Below are positions 43,720-51,738 of a stretch of 59,212 nt of DNA, one piece after another. The stretch lies in the NCBI RefSeq assembly GCF_009911695.1, contig NZ_QWKK01000006.1, positions 1-59,212 of the forward strand, written 5' to 3'. The notes under the pieces were generated by a model. The model was given only the letters and a program-made list of their open reading frames with translations, did not search any database and was not told where the DNA came from. Within the stretch, counting starts at the first letter, position 1. Each line of letters starts with the position of its first letter. Made by a program: the position numbers and the translations under genes. Source of the stretch: Enterorhabdus sp. P55 (GTDB lineage: Bacteria; Actinomycetota; Coriobacteriia; Coriobacteriales; Eggerthellaceae).

Positions 43720-43911
43720 GGGCGCTTCTCTTTCCGGCATAGACACCCGCCCGTGGGCGGCCAACGGGCCTAAGTATACCCCGGCCCTCCGCGTTTCACG
43801 AAACCACCGCCCTATTTTCCGCCCGGCGTTCCCCACTTGTTTCTCCCCGGGGCGCGCCGGCGGGCATCGACGGCCCCAAACGGCGCCGGGCAGCAAATCA
43901 GCCTTCAGAGA

Positions 43912-44059
43912 GCGAGAAAGCGCGGCTTTGCATGATTTTGCGCCAGGAGAAGCGCCTTTCTTCCCCGCAGACGCCCGTGCGGACGACGGCGACCCGGGCA
44001 AACGCAACTCGCCCCCTCGCGAGGGCGCGCCAAGATCATGCAAAGCCGCACTTTCTCGC
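43912..44059. repeat. Palindromic intergenic element, copy C
   Basis: Arms 43912-43936 and 44035-44059 pair over 25 nt with one mismatch (left arm begins GCGAGAAAGCGCGGCTTTGC). The 98-nt loop contains GCGACCCGGGCAAACGC (43989-44005), a two-base variant of the family core, at its centre. The 460-base gap 43720-44179 holds this element and a terminator, and no gene. Confidence 0.8.
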
Positions 44060-44092
44060 AGAAATCCGCCCGAATTCGCGCCCGCAACAAAA

Positions 44093-44121
44093 GGGGCTCC
44101 CGCCTGTGCAGCGGGAGCCCC
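44093..44121 (-). terminator. Terminator of purH
   Basis: GGGGCTCCCGC and GCGGGAGCCCC form an 11-bp stem with loop CTGTGCA; on the minus strand it is followed by TTTTGTTG. It lies 59 nt after the purH stop. Confidence 0.8.
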
Positions 44122-44179
44122 AAAAGGCCGCAGGCGCGGAAGCCGCCCAGAGGCGCGCCGCCCCGAGCAGCCACGACGC

Positions 44180-45745
44180 CTAGTGGCGGAAGTGGCGGTG
44201 GCCGGTGAACACCATGGCCACGCCCTGCTCGTCAGCCGCGGTGATGACCTCCTCGTCGCGGATGGAGCCGCCCGGCTGGATGACGGCGGTCACGCCGGCC
44301 TGGGCCAGCACGTCGAAGCCGTCGCGGAACGGGAAGAACGCATCAGAGGCGGCCACGGCGCCGCGAGCCTTCTCCCCCGCCTGCTCAACGGCGATGCGCG
44401 CGGAGTTCACGCGGTTAGGCTGGCCGCCGCCGGCCCCCACGGACGCGTGGTCCTTGGCGATGAGGATGGCGTTGGACTTCACCGACTTGCACGCCTTCCA
44501 CGCGAAGACGAGCTCGGCCATCTCCTCGTCGGTGGGCTTGCGCTTGGTGGGACAGGTGAACGCGGCCACGTCCTCGGCCACGGAGTCGGAGTCCTGGCAG
44601 AGCAGGCCGCCCTCGACGGAGCGGAACTCCACCTCGCCGCCGGCCGGGTTGACCCCGCCCGTGGACAGCAGGCGCGCGTTCTTCTTGGCCTTGTACATCT
44701 CCAGCGCGTCGCCGGAGAACTCGGGCGCGATGATGGCCTCCACGAACTGCTTGTTCTCGAAGATGGCCACCACGGTGTCGGAGGTGACGGGGCGGTTGAA
44801 CGCCATGACGCCGCCGTAGGCGCTCACCGGGTCGCACTCATGGGCGCGCTGGTAGGCGATGGTGACATCAGCGTCCTCGCACACGCCGCAGGGGGTCAGG
44901 TGCTTGACGATGACGCAGGCCGGCCCCTCGTACTCGCGCACGGCACTCCAGGCGGCATCGAGGTCGAGGTAGTTGTTGTAGGACAGCTCCTTGCCCTGAT
45001 GCTGGGCGGCATGGGCCAGCGAATGCTCGGCGCCGCGGTAGTCGTCGCGGGCGTAGAAGGCGGCGGACTGGTGCGGGTTCTCGCCGTAGCGCAGGTCCTG
45101 GCGCTTGGTGAGGCGCACGGCCAGCTCGGCGGGGAACTGCGCGTCGTCCAGCTGCGCGCCCATCCAGGCGGCGATGGCGCCGTCGTAGGCCGCCGTGGTC
45201 TGGAACACCTTGAGCGCCAGCTTGGCGCGGGTATCGCGCGTGGTGGCGCCATCGTTGGCGCGCATCTCGCCGAGGATGGCGTCGTAGCTGGCCGGCTCGG
45301 TTACCACGGCCACGGACTCGAAGTTCTTGGCGGCGGAGCGCAGCATAGAGGGCCCGCCGATGTCGATGTTCTCGATGCAGGTGCCGAAGTCGGCACCCGA
45401 GGCCACCGTCTTCTCGAAGGCGTAGAGGTTCACGACCACCATGTCGATCATCTCGATGCCGTGCTCGGCCGCCTGGGCCATGTGGTCGGCATTGTCGCGC
45501 TTGGCGAGCAGGCCGCCGTGCACCTTGGGATGCAGCGTCTTCACGCGGCCGTCCATCATCTCGGGAAACTGCGTCACGTCGTCGATGGGGGTGACAGGCA
45601 CGCCCGCCTCGGCGATGGCACGCGCGGTGCCGCCGGTGGAGATGATCTCCGCGCCGAACTCGTCGACGAGGGCGCGCGCGAAGTCCACGATGCCGGTCTT
45701 GTCGGTCACCGACATCAGCACGCGCTTAACTTGAGGATTGCTCAT
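44180..45745 (-). CDS. purH: Bifunctional AICAR formyltransferase/IMP cyclohydrolase
   Basis: A 521-residue enzyme that performs the last two steps of IMP synthesis. Residues 1-about 150 are the IMP cyclohydrolase (MGS-like) domain (RVLMSVTDKTGIVDFARAL, IISTGGTARAI, VKTLHPKVHGGLL). The rest is the transformylase with RYGENPHQSAAFY, the active-site VIVKHLTPCGVCE (KHxxPCG; T replaces the more usual N), AKKNARLLSTGG and AVIQPGGSIRDEEVI. Length is typical. The gene is alone; purN and purM lie 2 kb away on the same strand. Copies C and D of the palindromic element flank it. Confidence 0.97.
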   Translation of the reverse strand: MSNPQVKRVLMSVTDKTGIVDFARALVDEFGAEIISTGGTARAIAEAGVPVTPIDDVTQFPEMMDGRVKTLHPKVHGGLLAKRDNADHMAQAAEHGIEMIDMVVVNLYAFEKTVASGADFGTCIENIDIGGPSMLRSAAKNFESVAVVTEPASYDAILGEMRANDGATTRDTRAKLALKVFQTTAAYDGAIAAWMGAQLDDAQFPAELAVRLTKRQDLRYGENPHQSAAFYARDDYRGAEHSLAHAAQHQGKELSYNNYLDLDAAWSAVREYEGPACVIVKHLTPCGVCEDADVTIAYQRAHECDPVSAYGGVMAFNRPVTSDTVVAIFENKQFVEAIIAPEFSGDALEMYKAKKNARLLSTGGVNPAGGEVEFRSVEGGLLCQDSDSVAEDVAAFTCPTKRKPTDEEMAELVFAWKACKSVKSNAILIAKDHASVGAGGGQPNRVNSARIAVEQAGEKARGAVAASDAFFPFRDGFDVLAQAGVTAVIQPGGSIRDEEVITAADEQGVAMVFTGHRHFRH

Positions 45746-45966
45746 ATGGTCTTACATCCTTTCCTTCCGGGAATCCCTACCCGCTAAGCATACCAGCCGC
45801 AGCGGGCGGGCAGCGCCAGAAGCCGGCGCGCCCCGGCCGGAGGGCCGGGGCGCGATATGGGCGCGAAATGGCAGAGGGCGGGCGGGGACGGCGGGGAGCG
45901 CGGGAAGCCGACGACCGCATCCTGGTGAGAGAGCCACGCGGTCACCGCCAGAAAAAGGCGCATTTG

Positions 45967-46119
45967 TGGCACTAATCGTCAGTTTGGTACGGTGCGAGGG
46001 GCCTCGCGGGCGGCTGGAGCGTGAATCGACGGGCTCCTCGTGGACAAAACCCCAGGTCGGGAAGATTGCCAACCAGCCCTACGCCCACCCCAACCGTACC
46101 AAACTGACGATCTGTGCCA
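45967..46119. repeat. Palindromic intergenic element, copy D
   Basis: Arms 45967-45993 and 46093-46119 pair over TGGCAC, a 2-nt mismatch, then ATCGTCAGTTTGGTACGGT. The 99-nt loop carries the core on the opposite strand (CCCGACCTGGGG on minus, 46061-46050). The 504-base gap 45746-46249 has this element, purH upstream DNA and a terminator, and no gene. Its arms are shared with the hairpin at 54.9 kb. Confidence 0.8.
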
Positions 46120-46170
46120 TTTTCGGCGAGAAAAGCGGCAGCGGCACCTGGCCCGACCGGCCCCGAGCGC

Positions 46171-46208
46171 GCAAGGGGCCGCGACCCAACCGAGTCGCGG
46201 CCCCTTGC
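46171..46208 (-). terminator. Terminator of xdhC
   Basis: GCAAGGGGCCGCGAC pairs perfectly with GTCGCGGCCCCTTGC (15 bp) around an 8-nt loop, 42 nt after the xdhC-like stop. Confidence 0.75.
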
Positions 46209-46249
46209 GTCGTAAGCCCCTCGCCGTCCGGCGTCCGACGGTGCGCGCC

Positions 46250-47239
46250 CTAGCGCCCGAGACTCGCCTCGTGGCGGTCGCGTGCCTCCTGGGAGTAGCG
46301 GTCGCGATAGCGCACGTCCACCAGCTCGGCGACGATGGCGATAGCCAGCTCAGCCGGCGTCTTGGCGCCGAACTTCAGGCCGATGGGCCGCTTGATGCGC
46401 CCCCAGTCCTCCTCGGTGACCCCCGCGCCGATAACCAGATCGTGTACCGTGGAGTTCTTGCCCGCGCAGCCCATCATGCCGATGTAGCGCGCACCGGCCT
46501 GCACGGCCCACACGCAGCCCTCGGGATCGAACATATGCCCGCGCGTGAGCACGCACACATAGTCGCCCGCATCGCCGGACAGGTTGGCCAACTCGTCGAA
46601 GTTGCCGCCGTGAAGCAGGACGCGCTCGGCCGCAGGGAAGCGCTCCTCGTTGAGGTAGGCCGGGTCGTAGTCCACCGCCACCACGTGAAAGCCCACGTGG
46701 TCGGCGAGCGCCGCCACCTCGGCCGCGGCATCGGACGCGCCCAGCAGCACCACGCGCACCTGGTCGAACAGCGGCATGCTCACCCAGGTGAGACCGTCGA
46801 ACTGCTCGTTGTGCATCGACGGCCCGCGCGTCACGTCCTTCATCTGGAACACGTCGCGGGCAGACGGCTCGCGCGAAGCGACGATCTCCTTGGCGTCGTT
46901 GCAGAAGAACACGAGCGGCTCGCCATCGGCCGACCCCTGCTCGCCGTACTTCTTGGTGACCTCGTTGTCGACGTTGCCCACCGCCGCAGCCGGGTCGTAC
47001 ACCACCTTGAAGCCGAGCCACGCCAGGTCACCCTCGTCGAGCGCGCGCAGCGCCCGTCGGAAGGTAGGCGCGTCGGCCGCCGTCAAGCTGGCGGCGATAG
47101 CGTCAAGCGCCTTCGGCCCTCCATGAGGATTGCCCGCCGACGCCTCGGCGGAAAAAACCGGGAAGTCGGCCGTCGCAAGCGTCGGCGCGCGCCCGGCCTC
47201 CAGATCGTCAGCGATACGCTCAAGCGTCGCTCTGTCCAT
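46250..47239 (-). CDS. XdhC-family molybdoenzyme maturation protein
   Basis: A 329-residue protein of the XdhC/CoxI family, which binds Mo cofactor and aids its sulfuration and insertion into xanthine dehydrogenase-type hydroxylases. The N-terminal domain (about residues 1-100) contains the family lead (LATADFPVFSAEASAGNPHG). The C-terminal Rossmann domain begins VRVVLLGASDAAAEVAALAD and ends ARYIGMMGCAGKNSTVHDLV, IKRPIGLKFGAKTPAELAIA. ATG 47239 has GGGGGTGCGAG upstream. No xanthine dehydrogenase genes are in the window, so its client is elsewhere. Confidence 0.87.
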   Translation of the reverse strand: MDRATLERIADDLEAGRAPTLATADFPVFSAEASAGNPHGGPKALDAIAASLTAADAPTFRRALRALDEGDLAWLGFKVVYDPAAAVGNVDNEVTKKYGEQGSADGEPLVFFCNDAKEIVASREPSARDVFQMKDVTRGPSMHNEQFDGLTWVSMPLFDQVRVVLLGASDAAAEVAALADHVGFHVVAVDYDPAYLNEERFPAAERVLLHGGNFDELANLSGDAGDYVCVLTRGHMFDPEGCVWAVQAGARYIGMMGCAGKNSTVHDLVIGAGVTEEDWGRIKRPIGLKFGAKTPAELAIAIVAELVDVRYRDRYSQEARDRHEASLGR

Positions 47240-47428
47240 CTCGCACCCCCATCCGGCGCCCCTTGCGCCCTCGGAAATCACTGACCGTATTATAGCGCAA
47301 CGAGAATAAACGAGCACAACCTCCGATCGACCGCCAACCCGACGTCTCCCCCGCTTTCCCCAAGCAAGGTGCTAGCATGCGCGCGCGGATAGGCGGTGCT
47401 GCATCCTGGCGTTTACCAAGGAGGCAGT

Positions 47429-47566
47429 ATGGTTACAGGGACGGAGCTCTTGGCCTTTTGTCTGGTGATCGTTGCGGTGATTGAATTGGTCTTGCGTTAT
47501 CGCCAACGAAAAAGCCGCCCCTTAGCTAAAGAGCGGCTCTTCATCACATTAGTCACGGTAATGTGA
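47429..47566 (+). CDS. Candidate type I toxin: 45-residue hydrophobic peptide
   Basis: A small ORF with a perfect AAGGAGG four bases before ATG. Residues about 4-24 are one membrane segment (GTELLAFCLVIVAVIELVLR) followed by a basic stretch (YRQRKSRPLAKER) and a short hydrophobic end. Size and layout match holin-like/TxpA-type type I toxins. The last 58 nt are covered on the minus strand by a predicted antisense RNA with a strong promoter and terminator. I infer that the peptide depolarises the membrane when not repressed. Its own promoter is not obvious (TAGCAT at about 47373 may be a -10). No homologue search was possible. Confidence 0.65.
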   Translation: MVTGTELLAFCLVIVAVIELVLRYRQRKSRPLAKERLFITLVTVM

Positions 47567-47597
47567 AGCAGCCGCCCGAGGCAACGGGCAACCGCTT
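47509..47597 (-). ncRNA. Candidate antisense antitoxin RNA
   Basis: Predicted RNA of about 89 nt on the minus strand. It begins about 7 nt after a TATAAT box (47609-47604) and ends at an intrinsic terminator: AGCCGC (47538-47533), 14-nt loop, GCGGCT (47518-47513), then a run of T. It contains a second hairpin (CACATTA...TAATGTG region, 47545-47566). It is antisense to the 3' half of the small toxin-like ORF, the arrangement of txpA/ratA-like pairs. Confidence 0.6.
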
Positions 47598-47603
47598 ATC
47601 CGC

Positions 47604-47632
47604 ATTATACGGCCTTCATCGCATGGTTTCAA
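47604..47632 (-). promoter_or_regulatory. Strong sigma-70-type promoter, antisense to small ORF
   Basis: Minus strand: TTGAAA (-35, 47632-47627), exactly 17 bases, TATAAT (-10, 47609-47604). No protein gene lies downstream on that strand before xdhC, so it most likely drives the antisense RNA. Confidence 0.75.
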
Positions 47633-47647
47633 GCGCCGGTGACGCGT

Positions 47648-48262
47648 CTAGCCCGCAATACGCACCCTGCGATCGTCCCCCAGGGTCATGCGCCCCTCGG
47701 CGATGATGCGCAGCACCTCGGGATACAGGCGATGCTCCACCTCGTGGATGGCGGCCTCCAGATCGTCGAGCGACCACCCCTCCTCCACGCGCACCGGCTC
47801 CTGGGCCACGATGGGCCCCTTGTCGTAGTCCTCGTTGGCCAGGTGCACGGTAACGCCGGTCACCTTGACGCCCGCCGCGTAGGCGTCTGCGATGGCGTGC
47901 GCGCCCTTGAACGAGGGCAGCAGCGCCGGGTGCAGGTTAAGCACGCGATCGGGGAAGGCGTCGAGCATCACCGGGGTGAGCTTGCGCATGTAGCCGGCCA
48001 TCACCACGTACTCGGCACCGGCGGCATGCAGCGTGCGCGCGATGAGCGCGTCGGCGGCCTCCGGATCGGCGTACGCGTCGCGGTTGAGCACCGTCACGGG
48101 AATGCCCGCCGCCTGCGCGCGCTCGATGCCGTAGGCGTCGGGCCGCGACGACACGGCCGCCACGATGTCCACCGGCAGCCCCGCAGCCGCGGCGTCGATG
48201 ATGGCCTGGAGGTTGGTCCCGTTGCCCGAGAGCAGCACGCCGATCTTCAGGTTAGGCGCCAT
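47648..48262 (-). CDS. purN: Phosphoribosylglycinamide formyltransferase
   Basis: A 204-residue folate-dependent GAR transformylase, third step of purine synthesis. Motifs: IGVLLSGNGTNLQAIIDA (phosphate-binding loop), VLNLHPALLPSFKGAHA with the catalytic Asn and His, and VHLANEDYDKGPIVAQ with the catalytic Asp. Length is typical. Its start overlaps the end of purM by 11 nt, so they are translated together. Confidence 0.96.
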   Translation of the reverse strand: MAPNLKIGVLLSGNGTNLQAIIDAAAAGLPVDIVAAVSSRPDAYGIERAQAAGIPVTVLNRDAYADPEAADALIARTLHAAGAEYVVMAGYMRKLTPVMLDAFPDRVLNLHPALLPSFKGAHAIADAYAAGVKVTGVTVHLANEDYDKGPIVAQEPVRVEEGWSLDDLEAAIHEVEHRLYPEVLRIIAEGRMTLGDDRRVRIAG

Positions 48263-49328
48263 AGAGGCTCCCCTCGCTCTCGTAGCGCACCACGCCGGAG
48301 CCAGCGGCCACAGAGCCCACGCGGTACGGCGTCTCGCCGGCGGCGACCAGCGCGTCGCGTACCTCGTCGGCGCGAGCCGGATCCACGATGAGCACCAGGC
48401 CCAAGCCCATGTTGAACGTCTTGAGCGCCTCGGCCTCGCTCAGGCGCGCAGCGTCGCACACATGGCGCACCACGGGCGGCACAGGCCAGCTGCCCAGCTC
48501 CACCACGGCATCGCACGCTTCGGGCAGCGCGCGGTTGAGGTTCTCGGTGATGCCGCCGCCAGTGATGTGGGCGAGCGCGCGCACGGCGTCCGGGCAGGCG
48601 TCGAGCACGGCGCGCACCGGCTTCACGTAGATGCGTGTAGGCGCGAGCAGCGCCTCGGCCACCGACTGGCCGCCGAGCGCCTCCACCGGCACCGACAGCT
48701 CCTCGGCCGTGCGACCCTCGACGCACACCTTGCGCGCAAGCGAGTAGCCGTTGGAGTGCAGGCCGCTCGAGGCCAGGCCCACCAGCACGTCGCCCTCGCG
48801 CACGGACTGGGGGTCGAGCATCTTCGGACGATCCACCAGACCTACGCAGAAACCGGACAGGTCGTAGTCGTCAGGATCCATCACGCCGGGGTGCTCGGCC
48901 ATCTCGCCGCCGATGAGCGCGCAGCCGGCCTGGCGGCAGCCCTCGCTGATGCCGCCCACGATCTTCGCCATGGCGTCGGCGTCCAGCTTGCCCACGGCAA
49001 CGTAGTCCAGGAAGAACAGCGGTTCGGCACCCGTGGCCAAGATGTCGTTGGCGCACATGGCCACCAGGTCGATGCCCACGGTGTCGTGCTTGCCCACCAG
49101 CTGCGCCAGCTTGAGCTTGGTGCCCACGCCGTCGGTGCCGCTCACCAGCAGCGGGTCGTCCATGGCCTTGGCCGCAGCCAGGGAGAACAGCCCCCCGAAG
49201 CCGCCGATATCACCCACGACCTCCGGGCGGTAGGTGGAGTGCACGACGCCCTTGATGGCGTCCACCGCGCGGGCGCCTTCCTCGATGTCCACGCCGGCCT
49301 GGGCGTAGGTTACCTGCTCCTCAGCCAT
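48252..49328 (-). CDS. purM: Phosphoribosylformylglycinamidine cyclo-ligase
   Basis: A 358-residue AIR synthetase, fifth step of purine synthesis. Family marks: YAQAGVDIEEGARAVDAIKG, LLVSGTDGVGTKLKLAQ, MCANDILATGAEPLFFLDY, and in the second half SSGLHSNGYSLARKV and LAHITGGGITENLNR. ATG 49328 (MAEEQVTYAQ) follows GGAAGGACGG. It is the first gene of the purM-purN pair; purH lies further along the same strand. Confidence 0.96.
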   Translation of the reverse strand: MAEEQVTYAQAGVDIEEGARAVDAIKGVVHSTYRPEVVGDIGGFGGLFSLAAAKAMDDPLLVSGTDGVGTKLKLAQLVGKHDTVGIDLVAMCANDILATGAEPLFFLDYVAVGKLDADAMAKIVGGISEGCRQAGCALIGGEMAEHPGVMDPDDYDLSGFCVGLVDRPKMLDPQSVREGDVLVGLASSGLHSNGYSLARKVCVEGRTAEELSVPVEALGGQSVAEALLAPTRIYVKPVRAVLDACPDAVRALAHITGGGITENLNRALPEACDAVVELGSWPVPPVVRHVCDAARLSEAEALKTFNMGLGLVLIVDPARADEVRDALVAAGETPYRVGSVAAGSGVVRYESEGSLYGA

Positions 49329-49405
49329 CTTGTCCGTCCTTCCCCGTTCTCTCGATTGATCCGCGCCGCGCGATGGCGGCACCGAAATGCCTCGGCCCCG
49401 GCAGG

Positions 49406-49436
49406 GGCCCTTCACGCCGCCGCGGCTCGAAGGGCC
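49406..49436 (-). terminator. Possible terminator of sortase gene
   Basis: GGCCCTTC and GAAGGGCC form an 8-bp stem with a 15-nt GC-rich loop, 26 nt after the sortase stop. Confidence 0.4.
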
Positions 49437-49461
49437 GCGGGCGCCCGCCAGCCGCCTGCGC

Positions 49462-50397
49462 TTACGAGACGCGCTCCGCGGCGGCGTCGTTGGTGGCGGC
49501 CACGTCATCGCCGTCCACCTCAGGCGCCATGGACGGAGCCGCCGAGGCCACGGACAGCGGCAGGAACTCGTCCACGTAGCAGAAGGTGATGTAGCGGTTC
49601 TTGTTGTTAGCTCCGTCGCAGGTGGAGAACGCGAACACCTTGGTGATGTCGGCCGCCGCCGGCGCCGCCGGATCGGGCGTCACGATGGACTGCGCGATGC
49701 GATCCTGCACGTAGGCGGTCAGCTCCTCAGGCGTCTCGAAGTTGGGGATCACGATGTCGGTGCTCGTCCCCGGCACGTGGTCGAGGGCGAAGGACTTGAG
49801 CAGGTAGTTGCCCTCCGGCGTCAGCAGGTACACGGTGCGGTGCTCGTTGAATACCGCGTTGTCCTTCATCTGGTTGAAGAAGGCGAACATCGAGCCGTTG
49901 CGCATGTTATGGCCGTAGATGATGTTCACCGAGTCGGTGAAGTCGGGGTTGTTCTCGCCCGAGAGCATGACGCAGCCGTACTCGGCGCCGAACTCGCCAG
50001 TGGAGGAGTTGGCGAAGTTGTGGTGCAGGTAGTACTCGCTGTCGCCGGCCTTGTGGGCCACGGGGTAGTTGATGGGGGTACCGGGGATGTAGACCCAGGC
50101 CACCACCTCCGGGTTGATGGCGCGCAGGGCGTCCCAGTCCACGCGGAAGTCGGCCAGGGTGGCCGCCCGCGGGTCAGCCGGCTCCTCGAAGGCCACGTCC
50201 ACGATGTCGTCGTAGGCCTTCTGCCCGTTCCAGTAGGTGTAGATGAGGTAGCCCAGCACGCTCAGGGAGCCGATGAGCACCACCAGCGCCAGCCAGAACA
50301 CCACGCGCCAGGGGCCCCGGCGCTTCTTGCGGGCGCGCTCCTTGGTGGCCTCGCGAGATACGTCCATCGATGCGTCGTTGCGGTGACCTCGTGCCAC
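49462..50397 (-). CDS. Class B sortase
   Basis: A 311-residue membrane-anchored transpeptidase. A basic cytoplasmic N-terminus leads to one TM segment (VVFWLALVVLIGSLSVLGYL). The sortase fold holds the three active-site residues: His in IIYGHNMRNGSMF, Cys in FAFSTCDGA and Arg in NKNRYITFC. WVYIPGTPINYPVAH and EYYLHHNFAN are class B marks. GTG 50397 with GGAAAGGAC upstream fits better than ATG 50367. It should attach proteins to peptidoglycan or pili; no sortase-signal substrate gene is adjacent. Confidence 0.88.
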   Translation of the reverse strand: MARGHRNDASMDVSREATKERARKKRRGPWRVVFWLALVVLIGSLSVLGYLIYTYWNGQKAYDDIVDVAFEEPADPRAATLADFRVDWDALRAINPEVVAWVYIPGTPINYPVAHKAGDSEYYLHHNFANSSTGEFGAEYGCVMLSGENNPDFTDSVNIIYGHNMRNGSMFAFFNQMKDNAVFNEHRTVYLLTPEGNYLLKSFALDHVPGTSTDIVIPNFETPEELTAYVQDRIAQSIVTPDPAAPAAADITKVFAFSTCDGANNKNRYITFCYVDEFLPLSVASAAPSMAPEVDGDDVAATNDAAAERVS

Positions 50398-50601
50398 GGC
50401 ACCGTCCTTTCCCTCTGCGGCCCTTCCCCTTGGGCCGCGGCCGCCCCTGCGGCGGCCTCGTGCCTTTAACCCCACCATAATAGGGAACGCCCCCAATAAT
50501 GGGGGCGTGAACTGCGTCGTCTACGCAATTTTCACCACCGGCGGCGTCAGCGCCGCGCGCCGCGACGCAACCGAGCCCGGGGCGTCCGACGCCGGCCCCG
50601 G

Positions 50602-50718
50602 TTACTTCTTCATCTCGTCGATGAAGCCCTTGGCGATGAACGCCACGATAACGAGCACGACGATGGCGACGATGATCCAGATCGCCTGCATGGGAACGTG
50701 GAAGCCGAACAAGTCCAT
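50602..50718 (-). CDS. Small single-TM protein, 38 residues
   Basis: A short ORF: MDLFGFHVPMQ, one membrane segment (AIWIIVAIVVLVIVAFIAKG) and a charged end (FIDEMKK). AAGGGG lies 8 nt before ATG, and a 7-bp inverted repeat lies 57 nt upstream. No known family. Codon use is typical of the window, which supports it as real. It sits between the sortase and an ABC-permease gene, on the same strand. Confidence 0.6.
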   Translation of the reverse strand: MDLFGFHVPMQAIWIIVAIVVLVIVAFIAKGFIDEMKK

Positions 50719-50774
50719 GGAGGGTACCCCTTGTCTACGGGACGCGCGCCTGGCGCGCCGCATGGGCCGAAACT

Positions 50775-50793
50775 ACGATAACCCCATTATCGT
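50775..50793 (-). promoter_or_regulatory. Inverted repeat upstream of 38-residue ORF
   Basis: ACGATAA-N5-TTATCGT in an AT-rich patch; minus-strand GATAAT could be a -10 box. A likely operator or promoter region of the small membrane protein gene. Confidence 0.45.
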
Positions 50794-50941
50794 ACCGCGA
50801 ACCACCCCCGCCGCGCAAGGCACGCCGGCCCAAGGGAGGCGGGGCCGGGGGGGGGAACGCCCCGCTCGCCGTCCCGCGCCTCCCCCCCCGGTTCGCCTCG
50901 GCGGGAAGATCGGGCTGCGCGCGCGTCGCCTTCCCGCACGC

Positions 50942-50984
50942 AGAGGCGCCGCACGCCGGATACCCTCCGACGCGCGGCGCCTCT
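50942..50984 (-). terminator. Terminator of ABC exporter operon
   Basis: AGAGGCGCCGC pairs perfectly with GCGGCGCCTCT (11 bp) around a 21-nt loop, 3 nt after the permease stop. Confidence 0.65.
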
Positions 50985-50987
50985 TCC

Positions 50988-51737
50988 CTAGTTGTCCTGG
51001 GCGAGCTTGCGGTAGAGCAGCTTGAAGGCCAGCGCGCCCGCCACCGTCCAGGCGAGGGTGACGGCCACGGGAGCCAGGGCGTCGGCCGACATCAGGTTGC
51101 CCTCTATCATGAGCAGCAGCAGATCGCAGACACCGCCGAGCGGGGTGAGGCCGGCCACGAACTCAGCCTCCGGGGCGAACGTCGTGAACAGCGGCACCAG
51201 GCTGATCACCAGAATGGGCATGCTGTACAGGCCGGCGGTCATCTGGTCGCGCGCAGCCAGTCCGAGCACCAGGCCCAGCAGGATGATGGGCACCGACCCC
51301 ACGGCCGCAAACGCGATGAACCCGCCGAAGAACTGCCAGCTCACGCCCGTGAGGGCGAAGCACGCCACCGCCACCACCAGGATGGCCGCCAGGCTGACGA
51401 GCCCCTTGGCCAGCGCCACCTGGCCCGCGCTCACGTTGGCCAGCATGAGGGTGCGCAGCGTATGCTTCTCCTTCTCCTCGGCGATGCCGTAGACGAGCAC
51501 GGTGGCGCCCACCACGCCCACGCTCATGCAGAGCGCGATGACGAGGAAGATGCCGTCGACGATCAGGCGCATCGCCGGGTCGGACTCGCCGGCGGCCAAG
51601 GCGTCGCGAAACGAGAAGCGGTAGAACAGGGTGAGGGCCACCGGCATGATGACGGCCACCACCATGGTGGGGTTCTTGAGCAGGTCGCGCGCGTCCTTGT
51701 CAAGCAGCGCGCCAAGCTTGCGCATCGAGGCTTCCAC
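50988..51737 (-). CDS. ABC-2-type permease
   Basis: A 249-residue membrane subunit with six TM segments and the ABC-2 exporter arrangement: a cytoplasmic N-terminus (LLDKDARDLLKNP), and EEKEKHTLRTLMLANVSAGQ, the EKE-type coupling loop. GTG 51737 is the start, one base after the stop of the ATPase gene, with GGAAGGGAG upstream. It should form an exporter with the adjacent ATPase. The substrate is unknown; regulation by the LytTR protein at 53-54 kb is likely. Confidence 0.88.
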   Translation of the reverse strand: MEASMRKLGALLDKDARDLLKNPTMVVAVIMPVALTLFYRFSFRDALAAGESDPAMRLIVDGIFLVIALCMSVGVVGATVLVYGIAEEKEKHTLRTLMLANVSAGQVALAKGLVSLAAILVVAVACFALTGVSWQFFGGFIAFAAVGSVPIILLGLVLGLAARDQMTAGLYSMPILVISLVPLFTTFAPEAEFVAGLTPLGGVCDLLLLMIEGNLMSADALAPVAVTLAWTVAGALAFKLLYRKLAQDN

Positions 51738-51738
51738 G

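Noticed and set aside
45746-45960. Purine riboswitch before purH
   Set aside because: No purine-aptamer pattern is visible; the upstream DNA holds only element D and ordinary sequence.
47604-47632. Promoter for xdhC
   Set aside because: A strong terminator lies directly downstream at 47538-47509, and the xdhC start is a further 270 nt away; an antisense RNA explains it better.
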